From contig NC_021663.1 of assembly GCF_000418365.1 (NCBI RefSeq), positions 682,001 through 746,000 on the forward strand: DNA of 64,000 nt, given 5' to 3'. The translations under genes and the position numbers were made by a program. The notes beneath the pieces were generated by a model. It was given only the letters and a program-made list of their open reading frames with translations, was not told the DNA's origin and did not search any database. Position 1 is the first letter of the stretch. The number at the start of each line of letters is the position of its first letter. The stretch is from Corynebacterium terpenotabidum Y-11. Lineage in GTDB: Bacteria > Actinomycetota > Actinomycetes > Mycobacteriales > Mycobacteriaceae. Of the stretch, positions 37,175 through 45,293 are shown piece after piece.

Positions 37175-37735
37175 ATGGCGAAGAAGAGTACGCCGGTGGA
37201 TTCCGGCATGAAGGCCGGGAAAAAGTCCGGCAAGAATTCCGGGAAGGGGACGCCGGGTCGCAAGGGGGGAGGCCCCCTGGTTGTCGCCACGAACCGCAAG
37301 GCCCGGCACAACTACCGGATCCTCGAGACCTACGAGGCCGGTCTGGCGCTCGTCGGCACCGAGGTGAAGTCGCTGCGTGAGGGGAAGGCGTCTCTGGTGG
37401 ACGCCTTCGCCACCATCGATGACGGTGAAATCTGGCTGCGTGGTCTGCACATTCCCGAGTACACCCACGGCACATGGACGAACCACGCCCCGCGTCGGAC
37501 GCGCAAGCTGCTGATGCACCGGGCGGAGATCGACTCGATCATGGGCAAGGTCCGCGACGGCAAGAACACTCTCGTACCACTGCAGATCTACTTCTCGGGG
37601 GGACGCGCGAAGGTCGAGCTCGCGCTGGCGACCGGTAAGCAGGACTACGACAAGCGCCAAGACATCAAGCGTCGGACCGAGGAGCGCGAGGTGACCCGCG
37701 AGTTGGGTCGCCGGATCAAGGGCATCAACGCCTGA
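37175..37735 (+). CDS. smpB: SsrA-binding protein SmpB
   Basis: 186 residues. SmpB binds tmRNA and delivers it to stalled ribosomes. The conserved core runs from [17 protein letters not shown] through [14 protein letters not shown] and ends with the Lys/Arg-rich tail [15 protein letters not shown]. Residues 1-36 are an unusual Lys/Gly/Ser-rich extension ([14 protein letters not shown]) not found in typical SmpB of about 160 residues. The tmRNA gene lies 89 bp downstream. Confidence 0.97.
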   Translation: MAKKSTPVDSGMKAGKKSGKNSGKGTPGRKGGGPLVVATNRKARHNYRILETYEAGLALVGTEVKSLREGKASLVDAFATIDDGEIWLRGLHIPEYTHGTWTNHAPRRTRKLLMHRAEIDSIMGKVRDGKNTLVPLQIYFSGGRAKVELALATGKQDYDKRQDIKRRTEEREVTRELGRRIKGINA

Positions 37736-37824
37736 GGGGTGCGCCGGGAATTGAACCGCGGGGGGACGCGTTGTACGGTGTAGTTCCTGCCGTAGACCGA
37801 GCTTTCCGGCGGCAGGGACGGCAA

Positions 37825-38195
37825 GGGGTCGACATGGTTTCGACGTCGTGCATAGAGCCAGGGGAAGCGTGCCGGTGCAGGCTAGAGACCACCGTAAGCG
37901 TCGCAGCAACCAATTAAGCGCCGAGAACACTCAGCGCGACTACGCTCTCGCTGCCTAATCCAGCGACGCGTGTCTGTCGGCCCGGGGTCTGTTCCCCCTC
38001 CGGTCACCGGCATCGTTTCGGGAACTTACCTGACGGTCCCGTCATCCGGACCGTCAGGGACATCTCAGGGTGACTGGGCTCATCGTCCGGGCAGGTCTGC
38101 GTGACCCGGAGAGCCGAGCAGGGATAGGGCAGACTGCGCACGGAGAAGCCCTGGCGATATCTCGACGGACCCGAGTTCAATTCTCGGCGGCTCCA
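37825..38195 (+). ncRNA. ssrA: Transfer-messenger RNA (tmRNA)
   Basis: The 5' GGGGTCG pairs with CGGCTCC near the 3' end to form the acceptor stem; the conserved TGGTTTCGAC and the T-arm GAGTTCAATTCTC are present. The tag frame starts at GCC 37920 and reads AENTQRDYALAA then TAA (37956-37958), close to the C. glutamicum tag. After the discriminator A at 38195 the genome reads CAA, so the 3' CCA must be added post-transcriptionally. It is located next to smpB, its protein partner. Confidence 0.97.
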
Positions 38196-38207
38196 CAAAG
38201 AGATCAT

Positions 38208-38241
38208 CCCCCTGACCTGTTACGACAGGTCAGGGGGATTT
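38208..38241 (+). terminator. Rho-independent terminator of ssrA
   Basis: CCCCCTGACCTG, a six-base loop and CAGGTCAGGGGG form a perfect 12-bp stem followed by ATTT, 12 bases after the tmRNA end. Confidence 0.9.
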
Positions 38242-38367
38242 CTCAGGGTGTCTGGAAAGTTCGGCAGCAGTGTGGGGTGGAAAGCCCCCAGCCACTCAGG
38301 TCGCGTCGGACAGCTGGTGAGTGACCGGGGAGAGCCGGGCCCGCTGACTGGAGCGGGCGGCGGACTC

Positions 38368-39306
38368 TCAGGCGAAGCGGGGGCCGGCGCCGCGGCGGAA
38401 TCCGCGACCTTCCTGGCCTCTGTCCCATGAATCCCGAACATCCTGCATGCCGCGAGCGACCGAGTTCCGGATCCGGGCCCCCCGGAGGTGCGTCCGCATG
38501 CCACGGAACTCCTCGTCGGTGAACTCAGGATTGTCCCATTCCGGTCCTGACGGCTCCTGGCCGGGACCGTGCGGCCGATGATCACGGTGTCCGCGCGGCC
38601 CTCCGTGTCCCGGCCCGACGCCCGGGCCGGCGCCCGGCCCGACGCCCGGGCCGAAACCCGGGCGGCCACCGGGGCCACCGGGTCCCCAGGGACCTCGCGG
38701 GCCCCGTGGGCCGGGCAGTCCGGCGTCCTCTGGGAAGGACGCTTCCACTGCCTCGATGACCTTGGCGGTCAGCGCACTGTAGGTCTCGCGCTCCGCATCG
38801 GACAGGACAGCGAACGGGTCATCCGCAGTGAATCCGTCGATTTCGGCGGCAGCGTCGCGGCCGGCGTCGGTGAGGTCGATGAGGAATGACCGCCGGTCGT
38901 TATCGTCCCGGCTGCGGGTCACCAGACCCTTCGATTCCAGTTTGGACACCAGTTCGCTGAGGGACTGGGGGCGGACGCCGAGCATGAACGCGAGGTTCTT
39001 CTGGGTCAGCGGCGACTGCAGGGCGAGGATCCCGAGGACCCGTCCCTGTCCGGAACGGATTCCTCCGGCGAAGCCGTGACCCCTGTGGCCTCTGTGACCG
39101 TCAGGCTCTCCGGGGCCGTGAGCGTGGCCGCCCGGCGCACCGGGCCCGTGATGCTCGTGGCGGCGGGCCATCTCGGCCCGGCGCAGCAGCATGGTGAGGT
39201 AGGTGACCTGGTCGGTGAGGTCGGGGGTGTTGTCGGCGGCGGGATCCGGGGAATGGTCGGGGTCCGGTCCGGTGGCGCCGGTGATGGTGTTGTTGATGTC
39301 AGTCAT
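38368..39306 (-). CDS. MarR-family regulator with Gly/Pro-rich tail
   Basis: About 312 residues from ATG 39306 (AAAGGAG upstream). Winged-HTH features are GQGRVLGILAL, LTQKNLAFMLGVRPQSLSEL and the wing KGLVTRSRDDNDRRS. A His/Gly-rich segment (residues about 52-85) precedes the HTH. After the HTH a collagen-like Gly-Pro-rich stretch (about 208-260) leads to a charged C-terminus. Both extensions are unusual for a family of about 150 residues. Its promoter carries three CAGGTACCTG-type palindromes, so autorepression is very likely. The target beyond itself and the ligand are unknown; the histidines could bind metal. Confidence 0.85.
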   Translation of the reverse strand: MTDINNTITGATGPDPDHSPDPAADNTPDLTDQVTYLTMLLRRAEMARRHEHHGPGAPGGHAHGPGEPDGHRGHRGHGFAGGIRSGQGRVLGILALQSPLTQKNLAFMLGVRPQSLSELVSKLESKGLVTRSRDDNDRRSFLIDLTDAGRDAAAEIDGFTADDPFAVLSDAERETYSALTAKVIEAVEASFPEDAGLPGPRGPRGPWGPGGPGGRPGFGPGVGPGAGPGVGPGHGGPRGHRDHRPHGPGQEPSGPEWDNPEFTDEEFRGMRTHLRGARIRNSVARGMQDVRDSWDRGQEGRGFRRGAGPRFA

Positions 39307-39326
39307 GATGTCTCCTTTGATTGGTA

Positions 39327-39383
39327 AGGTACCTGACAAACATCATTATACACAGGTACCTGATCATGTCAACAGGTACCTGA
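39327..39383 (-). promoter_or_regulatory. MarR gene promoter with three GGTACC palindromic operators
   Basis: On the reverse strand, TTGACA (39367-39372) and TATAAT (39345-39350) are separated by 16 bp. Copies of AGGTACCTGA lie at 39327-39336, 39354-39363 and 39374-39383: downstream of the -10, inside the spacer, and just upstream of the -35. The last two extend to the perfect palindrome CAGGTACCTG. Confidence 0.85.
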
Positions 39384-39396
39384 TTAAATGGGGAAA

Positions 39397-39432
39397 CCCC
39401 TGACGCTGCTCCGATAAGGGGCAGGTCAGGGG
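39397..39432 (-). terminator. Terminator of the SGNH hydrolase gene
   Basis: CCCCTGAC and GTCAGGGG (39425-39432) form an eight-base stem extended by CTGC/GCAG. On the reverse strand it is followed by a TTT run, 59 bp after the gene's stop. Confidence 0.65.
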
Positions 39433-39490
39433 CTGTATTATCCGGTATCGTCGGTGTGCCGTCCCGGTGGGGACCAGGTACTCACCGGCC

Positions 39491-40381
39491 TCAGATGTAC
39501 GGCTTCACCAGGTCCACGATGAACTGGCTACCCTTGTCCGAGGGGTGGAACATGAAGTTGTAATCGGGGGTGGTGGTGTCCACCACCCCGGACACGAACC
39601 GCTCCGAGTCCAGGGCGGAACAGGTCGAGTTCCCGGCGGACGGGTTCTTGATGTCCACGAAGGTCGTGCCGGTCTCCGCCGCGGCGTCACGCTGGGTGTC
39701 CACCAGCCAGTTCTCCACGCTGGTCAGCACGGGCACGGGGAGGCCCAGCGGGAACTCCGGGATGACGTTGAGCGGGCAGACCATATTGTCCGAGCTGATC
39801 GACAGCATGCCCGCCAGGACGATGCTCGCGTTCGGGGCGTAGGTGCGCACCTTCGCGGTGATCTCGTGCATGTCGGAGATGTAGGTCGAGCGCACCACTG
39901 CCGGATCGAGGAAGTTCCGGTCATCGTGGAAGAAGCCCCACGGGCCGTAGTTGTTCATCCCCACCTGGATGACGACCGCACCGGTCGCCGCGCTGAGATC
40001 GCCGGCGTTCCGGGCGGACTCGATCCGGTCGAGTACATCCCCGGTGGTGTTGCCGTTGCAGGACCAGTCACGCAGCACCCGTCCGGTCTGGTCGGCCAAC
40101 TTGCGGGGCCAGTTGTTCGGGGCCTGGACGCACCCATCGGTGCGCGGGTAGTTCGTGTCGTCGGCCAGGCCGTAGGTCACCCAGAAATCCGGGTTCGATG
40201 CGTAAGAATCGCCGAAGACCGCCAGTTCGCCCGGGCTTGCCTCGGCGGTCGGGGTGGAATCGGTCGTGACCGTGATCCCACCGACGATCAGAGCGGCAGC
40301 AGCCACCGCCGCGGTGGCTGTGCCGACAAGCCTCCTGCGGATGCGGGAGATGTGGGTGCCGGACTGGTGGCGTGCGCGCAT
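39491..40381 (-). CDS. Secreted SGNH/GDSL-family hydrolase
   Basis: 296 residues. An N-terminal basic stretch (RIRRRLVG) and hydrophobic core ending near AEA form a signal peptide. Mature-region motifs: FGDSYASN (block I, nucleophile Ser), NGNTTGD (block II-like Gly/Asn), QVGMNNYG (block III Asn) and the catalytic HPSDKG near the C-terminus. Such enzymes hydrolyse esters, commonly lipids or acyl groups on cell-wall glycans. Two cysteine pairs suggest disulfides. It is divergent from a secreted cutinase-like protein, which suggests a shared role in extracellular ester hydrolysis. Confidence 0.88.
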   Translation of the reverse strand: MRARHQSGTHISRIRRRLVGTATAAVAAAALIVGGITVTTDSTPTAEASPGELAVFGDSYASNPDFWVTYGLADDTNYPRTDGCVQAPNNWPRKLADQTGRVLRDWSCNGNTTGDVLDRIESARNAGDLSAATGAVVIQVGMNNYGPWGFFHDDRNFLDPAVVRSTYISDMHEITAKVRTYAPNASIVLAGMLSISSDNMVCPLNVIPEFPLGLPVPVLTSVENWLVDTQRDAAAETGTTFVDIKNPSAGNSTCSALDSERFVSGVVDTTTPDYNFMFHPSDKGSQFIVDLVKPYI

Positions 40382-40582
40382 GTAGGTTTTCCTCGAAGTC
40401 GAAGCGTCAGTGCAGTTCCCCTACTATCGCCTGTTTTCGGCAGAGAGTTACAGTGCACGAGCAAATTGATGGTCAGTTCCTGGTTCATCTCTGGCCACTT
40501 CCTGGCTGCTACCTGGCCGCTACCTGGTCAGGGGCTGCACGAAAGTGTCGTCAAGATCACGGTCACCGAACGGGTGATCCAC

Positions 40583-40611
40583 TTGTGTGGCGCATCCGGT
40601 CATTCTAGGTT
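40583..40611 (+). promoter_or_regulatory. Promoter of the cutinase gene
   Basis: TTGTGT (40583-40588), a 17-bp spacer, and TAGGTT (40606-40611). The ATG follows eight bases later with no ribosome site, so the transcript is probably leaderless or nearly so. Confidence 0.55.
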
Positions 40612-40619
40612 TATCCATT

Positions 40620-41504
40620 ATGCGCACTCTCCTCCGTCGCCGTTCCGTCGCCCCAGCCCTGACCGTCCTCGCCGCCGGTGCCGTCGTCTCCGCGCTCGCC
40701 GCTCCCGCCGCAGGGGCGTTCAGCGTCTCCCTCGGTTCCGTCGCCACCCCGGTGGTGCCCCGCTGCGAGCCGAACATCGTCATCATCGTCCCCGGCGGGG
40801 CGAACACTGCCGAGGGCCTGCCGGAGAACCTCCCGGTCGGCGGCTACAGCTCGGACATGGGTGCACACCTCGACCAGTTCGGGTACTCCACCAGCCGGAC
40901 CGTGTCCTACGATTCCGGCGCCTTCGTCGCCCGGGACTACACCAGCGCCGCGGCGGACGCTACCGCCCAGACCCGGGAACTCGTCGAACGTACCGCCGCC
41001 GAGTGCCCGGACGCCCGGATCAGCCTCTACGGCTACTCCCTCGGGGCGGACGCCGCCGCCCACATCGCCGCAGAGATCGGCCAGGGACGTGGCCCGATCT
41101 CCGCCGACCGGTTCGGTTCCGGCGTCTTCCAGGCCAACCCCTACCGCGGCAAGAGCACCGTCCAGGGCGGTACCGCCACTCCGGGCACCGGAGTTCTCGG
41201 CGACCTGTCGGACAGCTACGGCACTGTCGCCGACCGCATTATGGACGTCTGCGACCGCGGTGACTTCACCTGCGACTCGGACACCTGGACCGGGGACGTC
41301 CGGGCCAACCGGGACGCCTTCCTCGGGGTGTCGGTCCAGGCCGGCTACCAGGGGCTCACCTCCATCCCCGGTGAGCAGCGCAATGCCCTGGCCCTGGAGA
41401 CACTCATCGGTGTGCTGCCCGGCACCTACCTCCACACCACCAGCTACTCCGGTTCCGGCAGCTTCTCCCGCGGTGAAGGCTTCCTGCGCAGCCACATGGC
41501 CTGA
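40620..41504 (+). CDS. Secreted cutinase-family esterase
   Basis: 294 residues. Signal peptide MRTLLRRRS... with cleavage near APAAGA. The nucleophile elbow is LYGYSLGAD (GYSxG), and a block NIVIIVPGGAN resembles the oxyanion strand of actinobacterial cutinases. Later CDRGDFTCDSD matches the cutinase disulfide and catalytic Asp region. Actinobacterial members hydrolyse short-chain esters or envelope lipids. ATG 40620 begins the signal peptide. The last 61 bp overlap the convergent GT87 gene on the other strand. Confidence 0.82.
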   Translation: MRTLLRRRSVAPALTVLAAGAVVSALAAPAAGAFSVSLGSVATPVVPRCEPNIVIIVPGGANTAEGLPENLPVGGYSSDMGAHLDQFGYSTSRTVSYDSGAFVARDYTSAAADATAQTRELVERTAAECPDARISLYGYSLGADAAAHIAAEIGQGRGPISADRFGSGVFQANPYRGKSTVQGGTATPGTGVLGDLSDSYGTVADRIMDVCDRGDFTCDSDTWTGDVRANRDAFLGVSVQAGYQGLTSIPGEQRNALALETLIGVLPGTYLHTTSYSGSGSFSRGEGFLRSHMA

Positions 41505-42850
41505 CCGTCACGCAGGCGCAGCCACACGGCCACCCCGCCTGCGATGAGGATCACGAGCGCGCCCTGCCACGTGTACCAGGTGGCGGCCAACGGCCCCTTG
41601 CCCTGCATCCACCAGTAGGTGAGGGTGAAGTAGAAGGTCGTACTGACGTACGGCACCATCACGCCCACGACCACAGCGGCGCCGACGAGGACGCCGACCT
41701 GGTCCACCCACCATCCCTGCCTCCCGGTGCGGTCCGCGAGTGCCCGGGCCCCGCGCACCCCAAGGTCGACGATGCACAGCGCCAGCGGCACCAGCCACAC
41801 CCAGTGGTGGTGCCAGGAGAACGGGGAGACCAGGCAGGCGGTGACGCCGCCGAGCGCCATGGCCAGGGCGTCATTGCCGTGCCGGTCGGCCTCGATGACC
41901 GCCACCGCGCAGGCGGCGAGGACCACGAGCACCAGGACGATCCACAGCAGGGTCACACTCGTGCCTTCATGACCGAACCAGCGGACCACCATGGCCTTCA
42001 GGGACTGGGCGCCGGGATTGTCCAGCGCGCCGATGCGGGAATCGTCGAAGAGGGCGGAAGTCCAGAACTTCATGGCGTCCGGAACCATGACCAGCCCCAC
42101 GACCACCGTGGCGAGGAAGGTGCCCGTCGCGACCGCGGCGTCCCGGAACCGGCGCTGCAACAGCATCACCACGATGAAGAACGCGGGAGTGAGTTTCAGC
42201 CCGGCAGCCAGGCCCACGCCGATACCGGTCAGCCGGTCCCGGCGACGCAGGAAGTCGAGGGAGACCAGCAGCATGAGCACCAGGTTGATCTGCCCGTAGA
42301 AGAAGCTTTCCCGCACAGCGGCGAGCGACATGGCACCCATGGCGGCGAGAATGCCGAGCGTCACCGTCCCGGGGTCCGCACGCCAGCCGCGCTGCACGAG
42401 GACGCCGACCGTGACCGCAATGAGGCACCCGACGCACAGCATCGCCCAGAGGATCGCCGCACCCACCGGTGGGAACAGGGGGAGGATCCGGAAGAACACG
42501 CCGGCGAACGGCGGGTAGGTGAAGGGGAGGAATCCCCAGAGCCCGCCGTTGTAGATGTCCAGTCCGGCATTGAGGCGCAGTCCTGCCGAGTAGTAGACCA
42601 TGAAGTCCGGCGAGAGCTGGAAGACGTTGAGCCCTTTCTCCGTGAAGATGAAGGGGTTCGTGTCCCTCCGGAGAACGATCAACGACAGGGCGCCGAGTGC
42701 GACCCAGAGTGCGGCCCGTGGTGGTGCCCGATGGGTGCCCTGTGCAGCGAGGGGAAGTGACATGGTCCCAACAAGTACCAGGCCGGAGCACCACCGGCCC
42801 GGAGGCAGCGCCGTCGCGTGGTGGATCAGTTTGGCCAGGACACGGTACAC
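41444..42850 (-). CDS. GT87-family mannosyltransferase-like membrane protein
   Basis: 468 residues with about 10-12 TM helices. The first loop reads SPDFMVYYSAGLRL then YPPFAGVFF, the signature of DUF2029/GT87 enzymes that use polyprenyl-phosphomannose (PimE-like). HHHWVWLVP is another conserved site. It probably adds a sugar to lipoglycan or phosphatidylinositol mannosides of the envelope. GTG 42850 is used because it preserves a first TM helix; ATG 42763 would cut it. Its 3' end overlaps the cutinase gene antisense by 61 bp. Confidence 0.83.
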   Translation of the reverse strand: MYRVLAKLIHHATALPPGRWCSGLVLVGTMSLPLAAQGTHRAPPRAALWVALGALSLIVLRRDTNPFIFTEKGLNVFQLSPDFMVYYSAGLRLNAGLDIYNGGLWGFLPFTYPPFAGVFFRILPLFPPVGAAILWAMLCVGCLIAVTVGVLVQRGWRADPGTVTLGILAAMGAMSLAAVRESFFYGQINLVLMLLVSLDFLRRRDRLTGIGVGLAAGLKLTPAFFIVVMLLQRRFRDAAVATGTFLATVVVGLVMVPDAMKFWTSALFDDSRIGALDNPGAQSLKAMVVRWFGHEGTSVTLLWIVLVLVVLAACAVAVIEADRHGNDALAMALGGVTACLVSPFSWHHHWVWLVPLALCIVDLGVRGARALADRTGRQGWWVDQVGVLVGAAVVVGVMVPYVSTTFYFTLTYWWMQGKGPLAATWYTWQGALVILIAGGVAVWLRLRDGQAMWLRRKPSPREKLPEPE

Positions 42851-43019
42851 CCGGGGGAGAGCTGTGCCACATTTCCGGACCCGGCGTCCTGGATATCACC
42901 TGGGAATGCGGCAACCCGCCTGCCGGGGTAGTAGGCGTTGCCGTGGTGTGCGGGATAGGCTGGTCGGCGGTACATCCGTGCCCACGGTGCTAACACGCAG
43001 AAGAAAGAGCAGGACTCAG

Positions 43020-43763
43020 GTGAGCCAGAAGATCAAGGCCCCGAACGAGAAGAGCAACGGTTTCCTCTGGGGGATTGTCGCGATCGTCGTGATCGCCGTT
43101 GTCGTGATCGCCCTCGTCGTCATCCAGGGACGGGACGACAAGGCCGGGAGCCTGGAACCCGTCGCCGCCGACGTGAACTTCAACGTCAGCGTCGAGGACG
43201 GGAGCATCGTCCTGGTCAGCGATGACGTCGCCGCCGATGCCCCGGTCGCTGAGCTCTTCGAGGACTACAGCTGCCACTACTGCTCCGACCTCGTCATCGC
43301 CGATCATGAATCCCTGCAGACGGCGATCGGCGACGGCAAGATCACCATGCGGTTCAACACCGTGAACTTCCTCGACGGCGGCGACGACGGACACTCCACC
43401 CTCGCCGGCGTGGTCGCCATGGCGATCGCCGATTCCGGCAACGCCTCGGCCTTCTGGGGCTTCCACAACTGGGCTTTCATCAACCGCACCGAGATCAGCG
43501 GTTACAGCCTCGATCAGTTCGCGGACGCTGCCGAGACGCTCGGAGTGGACGCCGACACTGTGGACGCCATCCGTGACGGTTCCGTCCGCGACGAGTACCA
43601 GGCCCTGCTTGAGGCCAATATGGACGAGCTGACGAACCGGGAGGGTGACAGCGCCGGTACGCCGACCCTGTACGTCGACGACACGAAGTTCGACCTGCAG
43701 CAGGATCCGGAGATGGACACCGAGACCCAGATGGCTGACTGGGTGCCGGAGGTCGTGGGGTAG
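43020..43763 (+). CDS. DsbA-like thiol oxidoreductase, membrane anchored
   Basis: 247 residues. A cytoplasmic N-terminus of about 15 residues is followed by one TM anchor (GIVAIVVIAVVVIALVVI) and an extracytoplasmic thioredoxin-fold domain with the active site DYSCHYCSDL (CxxC) and a cis-Pro loop AGTPTLYVD. It should introduce or rearrange disulfides in exported proteins. GTG 43020 follows AGGA. A paralogue follows immediately; the VKOR at 58826 could reoxidise both. Confidence 0.9.
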   Translation: MSQKIKAPNEKSNGFLWGIVAIVVIAVVVIALVVIQGRDDKAGSLEPVAADVNFNVSVEDGSIVLVSDDVAADAPVAELFEDYSCHYCSDLVIADHESLQTAIGDGKITMRFNTVNFLDGGDDGHSTLAGVVAMAIADSGNASAFWGFHNWAFINRTEISGYSLDQFADAAETLGVDADTVDAIRDGSVRDEYQALLEANMDELTNREGDSAGTPTLYVDDTKFDLQQDPEMDTETQMADWVPEVVG

Positions 43764-43791
43764 ACGTTCCCCGCATCCTGTGAGCAGTCGA

Positions 43792-43828
43792 CGGCGGCCC
43801 CTGCCCCTCAACGGGGGAGGGGCCGCCG
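43792..43828 (+). terminator. Terminator between the two DsbA-like genes
   Basis: CGGCGGCCCCT pairs with AGGGGCCGCCG around an inner CCCC/GGGG stem; TTACTCTT follows. It overlaps the upstream region of the next gene's promoter. Confidence 0.75.
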
Positions 43829-43829
43829 T

Positions 43830-43835
43830 TACTCT
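43830..43835 (+). promoter_or_regulatory. -10 element for a leaderless DsbA-like lipoprotein transcript
   Basis: TACTCT (TAnnnT) ends seven bases before the ATG at 43843; no ribosome site is present. It lies in the tail of the preceding terminator. Confidence 0.45.
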
Positions 43836-43842
43836 TGTCCCC

Positions 43843-44520
43843 ATGACGCTTCTCCGGAGAACACCCGCCGCTCTTCTGCTCAGTTTCTGCCTGGTCGCCG
43901 GGGCGGCCCTCACCGGCTGCAGTGCTGATAGTGACGGCTCCACGCTCAGTGTCGCCGTCGAGGACGGGGACATCGTGCTCGCCGGGGACGTTGCCGATGA
44001 GGCCCCGGTCGTCGACCTCTACGAGGACTACAGCTGCCACTTCTGCGCTGACCTGGTTGAGGCTGACCGGGTGTCGCTGAAGGATGCGTTGGACGGCGGC
44101 AGGCTCACCGTTCGTTTCAACACCGTCAACTTCCTTGATAGAGGGGAGGACGGGCACTCGACGCTCGCCGGTGTCGTCGCCCTGGCTATCGCCGACACGG
44201 GAGACACCGACGCCTTCTGGGCCTACCACGACCGGGCCTTCCTGGACCGGGCGGATATCACCGGCTGGACCCTGGACGACTTCGCCGGTCTCGCCGAGGA
44301 ACTCGGGGTGGATGAGGGCACCGTGGACGCTATCCGCGACGGCTCCGTCGTGGAGACCTGGCAGCCCCTGCTGGAAGCCAACTTCGCCGAACTCCAGGAT
44401 CTCGAGGGGAGCTTGGCGGGGACGCCCGCTATCTACGTGGACGGCGAAAAACTGCAGGTGAAGAAGGACGCCGATGATCCGACGAAGCTGGCGGACTGGG
44501 TACCTGAGGTCGTCGGGTAG
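43843..44520 (+). CDS. DsbA-like thiol oxidoreductase, lipoprotein
   Basis: 225 residues. The lipobox is LTGC (Cys at about 26), so the protein is lipid-anchored. The thioredoxin-fold domain has DYSCHFCADL and the cis-Pro loop AGTPAIYVD. It is clearly a paralogue of the preceding gene: the stretches around FNTVNFLD, EDGHSTLAGVV and VDAIRDGSV agree nearly word for word, while the membrane anchor differs. Tandem duplication with a change from TM anchor to lipid anchor is the simplest explanation. Confidence 0.9.
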   Translation: MTLLRRTPAALLLSFCLVAGAALTGCSADSDGSTLSVAVEDGDIVLAGDVADEAPVVDLYEDYSCHFCADLVEADRVSLKDALDGGRLTVRFNTVNFLDRGEDGHSTLAGVVALAIADTGDTDAFWAYHDRAFLDRADITGWTLDDFAGLAEELGVDEGTVDAIRDGSVVETWQPLLEANFAELQDLEGSLAGTPAIYVDGEKLQVKKDADDPTKLADWVPEVVG

Positions 44521-44535
44521 ACCGGGCGGACGCTG

Positions 44536-44600
44536 CCTTCCGTCGGCCTTCCGTCGGCCTTCAGTCGAGGTTCAGTGGCCTTCAGCGGGGATTCAGTGGG
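44536..44600 (+). promoter_or_regulatory. Six direct repeats, 11-bp spaced (response-regulator site array)
   Basis: Units of the form GCCTTCAGTCGG have their TTC at 44538, 44549, 44560, 44571, 44581 and 44592 (spacing 11, 11, 11, 10, 11). The array ends just before TAGCAT (44607-44612), a likely -10 of the PepSY gene, so it occupies an activator position. Two similar units precede the response-regulator gene at 47460. Confidence 0.7.
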
Positions 44601-44654
44601 CGTCCGTAGCATTGCGGGTAACAACATTTCCCCAGTTCACCGGAGGTCAACCCC

Positions 44655-45278
44655 ATGTCCAACAACACGTTCCGAGTCACCCGCACCACCGCTGTCGGCC
44701 TGGCTGCCGTAGCCGCACTCGGCCTCAGCCTCACCGCCTGCAGCGGCGATAACGGCTCGACCGTCACTCCCGCCACCGTCACCGTCACCCAGGGGGCGGA
44801 CGCCACGGCGTCCACCTCCGCCAGCGGTTCCGCCGCGGCCACCGCTACGGACTCCGCGTCCGGGTCCACCTCGCAGGGCAGCGTGGACGCCACCGCGGCG
44901 ATCACCACCGCCCTCGATCATGTGGTGGACGCCTTCGTCGTGGAGGTGGACGACGAGGACGGTCGCTACTGGGAAGTCACGGTCGCGACCGCCGACGGTC
45001 AGGGCATCGAGGTCACGATCGACCAGTCCAGTGGAGACGTGCTCTCCGAGCGCAATGTGACGCTGGATTCCTGGCAGAAGGACGCCCCGTCCGTGACCGC
45101 TGAGGATGCCGTCTCCGCAGCTCTTGCCGCCCAGTCCGGCCAGCTGGAGTCCCTGGACCTCGACCGTGAAGGTGGTCAGGTTGTCTGGGAGGTCAAGGTC
45201 GTCGACGGGGGAGACGAGTGGGACCTGTGGATCGACCCGTCCACCGGAGAGGTGCTGCGCAGCGAGCGCGACGACTGA
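44655..45278 (+). CDS. PepSY-domain lipoprotein
   Basis: 207 residues. Signal peptide with lipobox LTAC (Cys at about 29), then a Thr/Ser/Ala-rich linker (to about 75) and two PepSY repeats; the second ends VVWEVKVVDGGDEWDLWIDPSTGEVL. PepSY modules are found in exported proteins linked to peptidase inhibition or signalling. GGAGG lies before the ATG. The 11-bp repeat array upstream is shared in pattern with the two-component system 2 kb away, so it is probably a target of that system. Confidence 0.85.
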   Translation: MSNNTFRVTRTTAVGLAAVAALGLSLTACSGDNGSTVTPATVTVTQGADATASTSASGSAAATATDSASGSTSQGSVDATAAITTALDHVVDAFVVEVDDEDGRYWEVTVATADGQGIEVTIDQSSGDVLSERNVTLDSWQKDAPSVTAEDAVSAALAAQSGQLESLDLDREGGQVVWEVKVVDGGDEWDLWIDPSTGEVLRSERDD

Positions 45279-45293
45279 GTCCGACCGTTGGAC

